A stretch of DNA of 64,000 nt from the NCBI GenBank assembly GCA_037013495.1, contig CM072812.1, positions 59,738,938-59,802,937 on the forward strand, given 5' to 3'. The notes under the pieces were generated by a model. It had not been told where the DNA came from. It saw only the letters and a program-made list of their open reading frames with translations, and ran no database searches. Each line of letters opens with the position of its first letter. Within the stretch, counting starts at the first letter, position 1. The position numbers and the translations under genes were made by a program. Shown one piece after another: positions 25,601-35,900 of this stretch. The stretch is from Hippophae tibetana. Lineage: Eukaryota > Streptophyta > Magnoliopsida > Rosales > Elaeagnaceae.

Positions 25601-26502
25601 CGTTTTCTATCAATTTTGGTGTCGTTGTTATAATCTTTGGATTTCCTTTTATATTTTTCTTTAAATTCTTCCTATCTTTTTTTTTTTCCTTTTTTTTGCA
25701 TGTTAATATATCTTTTTTTTTCAAAAAAAGAAGAGTGTTGTAGCATGTCAACGTTTATAAAAAAAAAGAAGTCATTAATTGGGGTTGCAACTTTGAAGTA
25801 TTAAAAATTTTAAATCCTGTATCGAAGGGACTATTATAATAAATGAAATAGAGGTCGTTTCGATTTCTAAAAATGCAACAAAGCATTAGTTCTGTTCGAA
25901 ACGTTTTGGACCCCAAATTCCATTGTTTACACAACTTACCGATGTCTTAAATTTTCGTCTCACCATATTACGTTTTTGTTCGGTTCTTGTTCTATAGGGT
26001 TCTTATTAACTCATTTTAGCCACATTCTTCGCAATTCAACCGTTATTATTTCTTTGAGTTCCTAGGTTGTTCACCTAAAGGTTACACGTAATTTAGAATG
26101 AGAGCCTTGGTTGCAGAAAATAGGTTACATGTCTTCATCTTTTCATTTTGTAATTTTAGATTTAAAACAGTTATTATTTAATTGTTTTCTGCATTCTTGA
26201 GTGACAAATCACAATAAAAAGAATGAAATTTAAACCTTCATGTCTTGCGTTTTCTATCAATTTTGGTGTCGTTGTTATAATCTTTGGATTTCCTTTTATA
26301 TTTTTCTTTAAATTCTTCCTATCTTTTTTTTGTTCCTTTTTTTTGCATGTTAATATATCTTTTTTTTTCAAAAAAAGAAGAGTGTTGTAGCATGTCAACG
26401 TTTATAAAAAAAAAGAAGTCATTAATTGGGGTTGCAACTTTGAAGTATTAAAAATTTTAAATCCTGTATCGAAGGGACTATTATAATAAATGAAATAGAG
26501 GT
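22621..26502 (+). repeat. Dimer higher-order repeat, 1294 bp, three units
   Basis: Units start at 22621, 23915 and 25209. All six monomers have TTCGAAACG and GGTTCTTGTTC with CCACATTCTTC. Alternation is marked by the T tract: monomers 22621, 23915 and 25209 have CTTCCTATC followed by an unbroken T run before CC, while 24562 and 25856 keep a G inside it. Monomer 23268 is a chimera: after GAGTTCCTAGG it switches to TTGTAGAAAAT and ATGTCATCATC, the signature of type B. The header variant CAACACAGC occurs at 25209 and again at 26503, exactly one unit later. Confidence 0.85.
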
Positions 26503-27336
26503 CGTTTCGATTTCTAAAAATGCAACACAGCATTAGTTCTGTTCGAAACGTTTTGGACCCCAAATTCCATTGTTTACACAACTTACCGATGTCTTAAATT
26601 TTCGTCTCACCATATTACGTTTTTGTTCGGTTCTTGTTCTATAGGGTTCTTATTAACTCATTTTAGCCACATTCTTCGCAATTCAATCGTTATTATTTCT
26701 TTGAGTTCCTAGGTTGTTCACCTAAAGGTTACACGTAATTTAGAATGAGAGCCTTGGTTGCAGAAAATAGGTTACATGTCTTCATCTTTTCATTTTGTAA
26801 TTTTAGATTTAAAACAGTTATTATTTAATTGTTTTCTGCATTCTTGAGTGACAAATCACAATAAAAAGAATGAAATTTAAACCTTCATGTCTTGCGTTTT
26901 CTATCAATTTTGGTGTCGTTGTTATAATCTTTTGATTTCCTTTTATATTTTTCTTTAAATTTCCGTATCCTTTTTTTGTTCCTTTTTTTTGCATGTTAAT
27001 CTATCTTTGTTTTTCAAAAAAAGAAGAGTGTTGTAGCATGTCAAAGTTTATAAAAAAAAGAAGTCATTAATTGGGGTTGCAACTTTAAAGTATTAGAAAT
27101 TTTAAATCCTGTATCGACGAGACTATTTTAATAAATCAAATGGAGGCCGTTTCTATTTCTAAAAATGCAAGAATGCATTAGTTCTGTTCTCAACGTTTTG
27201 GACCCCAAATTAAATTGTTTACACAACTTGCCGATGTCTTAAATTTTCGTCTCACCATATTACGTTTTTGTTCGGTTCATGTTCTATAGGGTTCTTATTA
27301 ACTCATTTTAGCCACTTTCTTCGCAATTCAATCGTT
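26503..27336 (+). repeat. Transition monomers between dimer and duplicated trimer
   Basis: Monomer 26503 starts like the preceding dimer (CAACACAGC) but ends with CTTTTGATTTCC and AAATTTCCGTATCC, the latter one base shorter than the usual AAATTCTTCG form. Monomer 27148 has the TTCTCAACG header with private changes: CAAATTAAATTG in place of CAAATTCCATTG in the best conserved part of the unit, and CTTGCCGATG in place of CTTACCGATG. Confidence 0.75.
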
Positions 27337-30300
27337 ATTATTTCTTTGAGTTCCTAGGTTGTTCACCTAAAGGTTACACGTAATTTCGAATGAGAGCCTT
27401 GGTTGCAGAAAATAGGTTCCATGTCTTCATCTATTCATTTTGTAATTTTAGATTTAAAACAGTTATTATTTAATTGTTTTCTGCATTCTTGAGTGACAAA
27501 TCACAATAAAAAGAATGAAATTCAAACCTTCATGTCTTGCGTTTTCTATCAATTTTGGTGTCGTTGTTATAATCTTTGGATTTCCTTTTATATTTTTCTT
27601 TAAATTCTTCGTATCTTTTTTTTGTTCCTTTTTTTTGCATGTTAATATATCTTTTTTTTTCAAAAAAAGAAGAATGTTGTAGCATGTCAACGTTTATAAG
27701 AAAAAAGAAGTCATTAATTGGGGTTGCAACAGTGAAGTATTAAAAATTTTAAATCCTGTATCGAAGGGACTATTATAATAAATGAAATAGAGGTCGTTTC
27801 GATTTCTAAAAATGCAACAAAGCATTAGTTCTGTTCGAAACGTTTTGGACCCCAAATTCCATTGTTTACACAACTTACCGATGTCTTAAATTTTGGTCTC
27901 ACCATATTACGTTTTTGTTCGGTTCATGTTCTATAGGGTTCTAATTAACTCATCTTTGCCACTTTCTTCACAATTCAATCGTTAATATTTCTTTGATTTC
28001 CTAGGTTGTTCACCTAAAGGTTACACATAATTTAGAATGAGAGCCTTGGTTGCAGAAAATAGGTTACATATCTTCATCTATTCATTTTGTAATTTTAGAT
28101 TTAAAACAGTTATTATTTAATAGTTTTCTGCATTCTTGAGTGACAAATCACAATAAAAAGAATGAAATTTAAACCTTCATGTCTTGCGTTTTCTATCAAT
28201 TTTGGTGTCGTTGTTATAATCTTTGGATTTCCTTTTATATTTTTCTTTAAATTCTTCGTATCTTTTTTTTGTTCCTTTTTTTTGCAAGTTAATATATCTT
28301 TTTTTTCAAAAAAAGAAGAGTGTTGTAGCATGTCAAAGTTTATAAAAAAAAAGAAGTCATTAATTGGGGTTGCAACTTTGAAGTATTAAAAATTTTAAAT
28401 CCTGTATCGAAGGGACTATTATAATAAATGAAATAGAGGTCGTTTAGATTTCTAAAAATGCAACAGAGCATTAGTTCTGTTCGAAACGTTTTGGACCCCA
28501 AATTCCATTGTTTACACAACTTACCGATGTCTTAAATTTTCGTCTCACCATATTACGTTTTTGTTCGGTTCATGTTCTATAGGGTTCTTATTAACTAATT
28601 TTAGCCACATTCTTCGCAATTCAATCGTTATTATTTCTTTGAGTTCCTAGGTTGTTCACCTAAAGGTTACACGTAATTTAGAATGAGAGCCTTGGTTGCA
28701 GAAAATAGGTTACATGTCTTCATCTTTTCATTTTGTAATTTTAGATTTAAAACAGTTATTATTTAATTGTTTTCTACATTCTTGAGTGACAAATCACAAT
28801 AAAAAGAATGAAATTTAAACCTTCATGTCTTGCATTTTCTATCAATTTTGGTGTCGTTGTTATAATCTTTGGATTTCCTTTTATATTTTTCTTTAAATTC
28901 TTCCTATCTTTTTTTTGTTCCTTTTTTTTGCATGTTAATCTATCTTTGTTTTTCAGAAAAAGAAGATTGTTGTAGCATGTCCAAGTTTATAAAAAAAAGA
29001 AGTCATTAATTGGGGTTGCAACTTAAAAGTATTAAAAATTTTAAATCTTGTATCAACGAGACTATTATAATAAATCAAATGGAGGCCGTTTCTATTTCTA
29101 AAAATGCAAGAAAGCATTAGTTCTGTTCTCAACGTTTTGGACCCCAAATTCCATTGTTTACACAACTTACCGATGTCTTAAATTTTGGTCTCACCATATT
29201 ACGTTTTTGTTCGGTTCATGTTCTATAGGATTCTAATTAACTCATCTTAGCCACTTTCTTCGCAATTCAATCGTTATTATTTCTTTGAGTTCCTAGGTTG
29301 TTCACCTAAAGGTTACACGTAATTTAGAATGAGAGCCTTGGTTGCAGAAAATAGGTTCCATGTCTTCATCTATTCATTTTGTAATTTTAGATTTAAAACA
29401 GTTATTATTTAATTGTTTTCTGCATTCTTGAGTGACAAATCACAATAAAAAGAATGAAATTCAAACCTTCATGTCTTGCGTTTTCTATCAATTTTGGTGT
29501 CGTTGTTATAATCTTTGGATTTCCTTTTATATTTTTCTTTAAATTCTTCGTATCTTTTTTTTGTTCCTTTTTTTTGCATGTTAATATATCTTTTTTTTTC
29601 AAAAAAAGAAGAATGTTGTAGCATGTCAACGTTTATAAGAAAAAAGAAGTCATTAATTGGGGTTGCAACAGTGAAGTATTAAAAATTTTAAATCCTGTAT
29701 CGAAGGGACTATTATAATAAATGAAATAGAGGTCGTTTCGATTTCTAAAAATGCAACAAAGCATTAGTTCTGTTCGAAACGTTTTGGACCCCAAATTCCA
29801 TTGTTTACACAACTTACCGATGTCTTAAATTTTGGTCTCACCATATTACGTTTTTGTTCGGTTCATGTTCTATAGGGTTCTAATTAACTCATCTTTGCCA
29901 CTTTCTTCACAATTCAATCGTTAATATTTCTTTGATTTCCTAGGTTGTTCACCTAAAGGTTACACATAATTTAGAATGAGAGCCTTGGTTGCAGAAAATA
30001 GGTTACATATCTTCATCTATTCATTTTGTAATTTTAGATTTAAAACAGTTATTATTTAATTGTTTTCTGCATTCTTGAGTGACAAATCACAATAAAAAGA
30101 ATGAAATTTAAACCTTCATGTCTTGCGTTTTCTATCAATTTTGGTGTCGATGTTATAATCTTTGGATTTCCTTTTATATTTTTCTTTAAATTCTTCGTAT
30201 CTTTTTTTTGTTCCTTTTTTTTGCAAGTTAATATATCTTTTTTTTCAAAAAAAGAAGAGTGTTGTAGCATGTCAAAGTTTATAAAAAAAAAGAAGTCATT

Positions 30301-31215
30301 AATTGGGGTTGCAACTTTGAAGTATTAAAAATTTTAAATCCTGTATCGAAGGGACTATTATAATAAATGAAATAGAGGTCGTTTAGATTTCTAAAAATGC
30401 AACAGAGCATTAGTTCTGTTCGAAACGTTTTGGACCCCAAATTCCATTGTTTACACAACTTACCGATGTCTTAAATTTTCGTCTCACCATATTACGTTTT
30501 TGTTCGGTTCATGTTCTATAGGGTTCTTATTAACTAATTTTAGCCACATTCTTCGCAATTCAATCGTTATTATTTCTTTGAGTTCCTAGGTTGTTCACCT
30601 AAAGGTTACACGTAATTTAGAATGAGAGCCTTGGTTGCAGAAAATAGGTTACATGTCTTCATCTTTTCATTTTGTAATTTTAGATTTAAAACAGTTATTA
30701 TTTAATTGTTTTCTACATTCTTGAGTGACAAATCACAATAAAAAGAATGAAATTTAAACCTTCATGTCTTGCATTTTCTATCAATTTTGGTGTCGTTGTT
30801 ATAATCTTTGGATTTCCTTTTATATTTTTCTTTAAATTCTTCCTATCTTTTTTTTGTTCCTTTTTTTTGCATGTTAATCTATCTTTGTTTTTCAGAAAAA
30901 GAAGATTGTTGTAGCATGTCCAAGTTTATAAAAAAAAGAAGTCATTAATTGGGGTTGCAACTTAAAAGTATTAAAAATTTTAAATCTTGTATCAACGAGA
31001 CTATTATAATAAATCAAATGGAGGCCGTTTCTATTTCTAAAAATGCAAGAAAGCATTAGTTCTGTTCTCAACGTTTTGGACCCCAAATTCCATTGTTTAC
31101 ACAACTTACCGATGTCTTAAATTTTGGTCTCACCATATTACGTTTTTGTTCGGTTCATGTTCTATAGGATTCTAATTAACTCATCTTAGCCACTTTCTTC
31201 GCAATTCAATCGTTA
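27337..31215 (+). repeat. Very recent 1939-bp tandem duplication (trimer, two copies)
   Basis: Copy 1 is about 27337-29276 and copy 2 about 29276-31215. Private variants recur exactly 1939 bp apart: TTCAAACC, AGAAGAATGTTG, GTTTATAAGAAAAAAG, CGTTTAGATTTC with CAACAGAGC, CTACATTC, and AACTAATTTTAGCC. I noticed only three base differences between copies: TTTCGAATG versus TTTAGAATG near 27387/29326, ATAGTTTTC versus TTGTTTTC near 28121/30060, and GTCGTTG versus GTCGATG near 28210/30149. The flanks diverge on either side of CTTTCTTCGCAATTCAATCG, which places the exchange point in or next to that shared stretch. Confidence 0.9.
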
Positions 31216-32962
31216 ATATTTCTTTGATTTAATAGGTTGTTCACCTAAAGGTTACACATAATTTAGAATGAGAGCCTTGGTTGCAGAAAATAGGTTACAT
31301 GTCTTCATCTATTCATTTTGTAATTTTAGATTTAAAACAGTTATTATTTAATTGTTTTCTGCATTCTTGAGTGACAAATCACAATAAAAAGAATGAAATT
31401 TAAACCTTCATGTCTTGCATTTTCTATCAATTTTGGTGTCGTTGTTATAATCTTTGGATTTCCTTTTATATTTTTCTTTAAATTCTTCCTATCTTTTTTT
31501 GTTCCTTTTTTTTGCATGTTAATCTATCTTTGTTTTTCAGAAAAAGAAGATTGTTGTAGCATGTCCAAGTTTATAAAAAAAAGAAGTAATTAATTGGGGT
31601 TGCAACTTAAAAGTATTAAAAATTATAAATCCTGTATCAACGAGACTATTATAATAAATCAAATGGAGGCCGTTTCTATTTCTAAAAATGCAAGAAAGCA
31701 TTAGTTCTGTTCTCAACGTTTTGGACCCCAAATTCCCTTGTTTACACAACTTACCGATGTCTTAAATTTTGGTCTCACCATATTACGTTTTTGTTCGGTT
31801 CATGTTCTATAGGATTCTAATTAACTCATCTCAGCCACTTTCTTCGCAATTCAATCGTTAATATTTCTTTGATTTAATAGGTTGTTCACCTAAAGGTTAC
31901 ACATAATTTAGAATGAGAGCCTTGGTTGCAGAAAATAGGTTACATGTCTTCATCTATTCATTTTGTAATTTTAGATTTAAAACAGTTATTATTTAATTGT
32001 TTTCTGCATTCTTGAGTGACAAATCACAATAAAAAGAATGAAATTTAAACCTTCATGTCTTGCATTTTCTATCAATTTTGGTGTCGTTGTTATAATCTTT
32101 GGATTTCCTTTTATATTTTTCTTTAAATTCTTCCTATCTTTTTTTTGTTCCTTTTTTTTGCATGTTAATCTATCTTTGTTTTTCAGAAAAAGAAGATTGT
32201 TGTAGCATGTCCAAGTTTATAAAAAAAAGAAGTCATTAATTGGGGTTGCAACTTAAAAGTATTAAAAATTTTAAATCCTGTATCAACGAGACTATTATAA
32301 TAAATCAAATGGAGGCCGTTTCTATTTCTAAAAATGCAAGAAAGCATTAGTTCTGTTCTCAACGTTTTGGACCCCAAATTCCATTGTTTACACAACTTAC
32401 CGATGTCTTAAATTTTGGTCTCACCATATTACGTTTTTGTTCGGTTCATGTTCTATAGGATTCTAATTAACTCATCTTAGCCACTTTCTTCGCAATTCAA
32501 TCGTTAATATTTCTTTGATTTAATAGGTTGTTCACCTAAAGGTTACACATAATTTAGAATGAGAGCCTTGGTTGCAGAAAATAGGTTACATGTCTTCATC
32601 TATTCATTTTGTAATTTTAGATTTAAAACAGTTATTATTTAATTGTTTTCTGCATTCTTGAGTGACAAATCACAATAAAACGAATGAAATTTAAACCTTC
32701 ATGTCTTGCATTTTCTATCAATTTTGGTGTCCTTGTTATAATCTTTGGATTTCCTTTTATATTTTTCTTTAAATTCTTCGTATCTTTTTTTTGTTCCTTT
32801 TTTTTGCATGTTAATCTATCTTTGTTTTTCAAAAAAAGAAGAGTGTTGTAGCATGTCAAAGTTTATAAAAAAAAGAAGTCATTAATTGGGGTTGCAACTT
32901 TAAAATATTAAAAATTTTAAATCCTGTATCGACGAGACTATTATAATAAATCAAATGGAGGC
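31026..32962 (+). repeat. Three near-identical monomers repeated singly
   Basis: Monomers at 31026, 31671 and 32317 share CAAGAAAGC, GGTCTCACC, ATAGGATTC, CATCTTAGCC (CATCTCAGCC in the second) and TTTGATTTAATAGG, where the usual CCTAGG palindrome is lost. They repeat every 645-646 bp with no larger period. This is the first place in the window where single monomers rather than multimers appear to have been amplified. The TTTAATAGG variant reappears near 42863, 44807 and 57082, so this type was later dispersed within the right domain. Confidence 0.85.
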
Positions 32963-35900
32963 CGTTTCTATTTCTAAAAATACAAGAATGCATTAGTTCT
33001 GTTCTCAACGTTTTGGACCCCAAATTCCATTGTTTGCACAACTTACCGATGTCTTAAATTTTGGTCTCACCATATTACGTTTTTTTCGGTTCATGGTATA
33101 TAGGGTTCTAATTAACTCATCTTAGCCACTTTCTTCGCAATTCAATCGTTAATATTTCTTTGATTTCCTAGGTTGTTCACCTAAAGGTTACACATAATTT
33201 AGAATGAGAGCCTTGGTTGCAGAAAATAGGTTACATGTCTTCATCTATTCATTTTGTAATTTTAGATTTAAAACAGTTATTATTTAATTGTTTTCTGCAT
33301 TCTTGAGTGTCAAATCACAATAAAAAGAATGAAATTTAAACCTTCATGTCTTGCGTTTTCTATCAATTTTGGTGTCGTTGTTATAATCTTTTGGTTTCCT
33401 TTTATATTTTTCTTTAAATTCTTCGTATCTTTTTATTGTTCCTTTTTTTTGCATGTTAATCTATATTTGTTTTTCAAAAAAAGAAGAGTGTTGTAGCATG
33501 TCAAAGTTTATAAAAAAAAGAAGTCATTAATTGGGGTTGCAACTTTAAAGTATTAAAAATTTTAAATCCTGTATCGACGAGACTATTAGAATAAATCAAA
33601 TGGAGGCCGTTTCTATTTCTAAAAATGCAAGAATGCATTAGTTCTGTTCTCAACGTTTTGGACCCCAAATTCCATTGTTTACACAACTTACCGATGTCTT
33701 AAATTGTTTTCTCACCATATTACGTTTTTGTACGGTCCATGTTCTATAGGGTTCTAATTAACTAATCTTAGCCACTTTCTTCGCAATTCAATCGTTAATA
33801 TTTCTTTGATTTCCTAGGTTGTTCACCTCAAGGTTACACATAATTTAGAATGAGAGCCGTGGTTGCAGAAAATAGGTTACATGTCTTCATCTATTCATTT
33901 TGTAATTTTAGATTTAAAACAGTTATTATTTAATTGTTTTCTGCATTCTTGAGTGACAAATCACAATAAAAAGAATGAAATTTAAACCTTCATGTCTTGC
34001 GTTTTCAATCAATTTTGGTGTCGTTGTTATAATCTTTGGATTTCCTTTTATATTTTTCTTTAAATTCTTCGTATCTTTTTTTTGTTCCTTTTTTTTGCAT
34101 GTTAATCTATCTTTGTTTTTCAAAAAAAGAAGATTGTTGTAGCATGTCCAAGTTTATAAAAAAAAGAAGTCATTAATTGGGGTTGCAACTTAAAAGTATT
34201 AAAAATTTTAAATCCTGTATCAACGAGACTATTATAATAATTCAAATGGAGGCCGTTTCTATTTCTAAAAATGCAAGAAAGCATTAGTTCTGTTCTCAAC
34301 GTTTTGGACCCCAAATTCCATTGTTTACAAAACTTACCGATGTCTTAAATTTTGGTCACACCATATTACGTTTTTGTTCGGTTCATGTTCTATAGGGTTC
34401 TAATTAACTCATCTTAGCTACTTTCTTCGCAATTCAATCGTTAATATTTCTTTGATTTCCTAGGTTGTTCACCTAAAGGTTACACATAATTTAGAATGAG
34501 AGCGTTGGTTGCAGAAAATAGGTTACATGTCTTCATCTATTCATTTTGTAATTTTAGATTTAAAACAGTTATTATTTAATTGTTTTCTGCATTCTTGAGT
34601 GACAAATCACAATAAAAAGAATCAAATTTAAACCTTCATGTCTTGCGTTTTCTATCAATTTTGGTGTCGTTGTTATAATCTTTTGATTTCCTTTTATATT
34701 TTTCTTTAAATTCTTCGTATCTTTTTTTTGTTCTTTTTTTTTTGCATGTTAATCTATATTTGTTTTTCAAAAAAAGAAGAGTGTTGTAGCATGTCAAAGT
34801 TTATAAAAAAAAGAAGTCATTAATTGGGGTTGCAACTTTAAAATATTAAAAATTTTAAATCCTGTATCGACGAGACTATTATAATAAATCAAATGGAGGC
34901 CGTTTCTATTTCTAAAAATACAAGAATGCATTAGTTCTGTTCTCAACGTTTTGGACCCCAAATTCCATTGTTTGCACAACTTACCGATGTCTTAAATTTT
35001 GGTCTCACCATATTACGTTTTTGTTCGGTTCATGTTCTATAGGGTTCTTATTAACTCATCTTAGCCACTTTCTTCGCAATTCAATCGTTATTATTTCTTT
35101 GAGTTCCTAGGTTGTTCACCTAAAGGTTACACGTAATTTAGAATGAGAGCCTTGGTTGAAGAAAATAGGTTACATGTCTTCATCTATTCATTTTGTAATT
35201 TTAGATTTAAAACAGTTATTATTTAATTGTTTTCTGCATTCTTGAGTGACAAATCACAATAAAAAGAATCAAATTTAAACCTTCATGTCTTGCGTTTTCT
35301 ATCAATTTTGGTGTCGTTGTTATAATCTTTTGATTTCCTTTTATATTTTTCTTTAAATTCTTCGTATCTTTTTTTTGTTCCTTTTTTTTGCATGTTAATA
35401 TATCTTTTTTTTTCAAAAAAAGAAGAGTGTTGTAGCATGTCAACGTTTATAAAAAAAAAGAAGTCATTAATTGGGGTTGCAACTTTGAAGTATTAAAAAT
35501 TTTAAATCCTGTATCGAAGGGACTATTATAATAAATGAAATAGAGGTCGTTTCTATTTCTAAAAATGCAAGAAAGCATTAGTTCTGTTCTCAACGTTTTG
35601 GACCCCAAATTCCATTGTTTACACAACTTACCGATGTCTTAAATTTTGGTCTCACCAAATTACGTTTTTGTTCGGTTCATGTTCTATAGGGTTCTAATTA
35701 ACTCATCTTAGCCACTTTCTTCGCAATTCAATCGTTAATATTTCTTTGATTTCCTAGGTTGTTCACCTAAAGGTTACACATAATTTAGAATGAGAGCCTT
35801 GGTTGCAGAAAATAGGTTACATGTCTTCATCTATTCATTTTGTAATTTTAGATTTAAAACAGTTATTATTTAATTGTTTTCTGCATTCTTGAGTGTCAAA

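Larger units (their letters stand above)
1..31025 (+). repeat. Left array domain; complete list of monomer starts 1-48
   Basis: Monomer starts (C of CGTTT): 1, 646, 1292, 1937, 2583, 3229, 3874, 4521, 5167, 5813, 6460, 7107, 7752, 8399, 9045, 9690, 10337, 10983, 11630, 12278, 12925, 13571, 14218, 14865, 15512, 16159, 16803, 17450, 18095, 18743, 19388, 20035, 20680, 21327, 21972, 22621, 23268, 23915, 24562, 25209, 25856, 26503, 27148, 27795, 28441, 29087, 29734, 30380. Two header classes mix here: one with GAGGTCGTTTCGATTTC and TTCGAAACG, the other with GAGGCCGTTTCTATTTC and TTCTCAACG. The site after ATTAACT reads CATTTTAGCC or CATCTTTGCC in nearly all of them. Confidence 0.93.

Noticed and set aside
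28162..28389. 75-residue hydrophobic + strand frame starting at ATG, like a small membrane protein
   Set aside because: The hydrophobicity comes from TTT/ATT codons in the T-rich tract. In many monomers it is stopped by CTTTTGATTTCC (TGA) or frameshifted by T-run changes, as expected for non-coding sequence.
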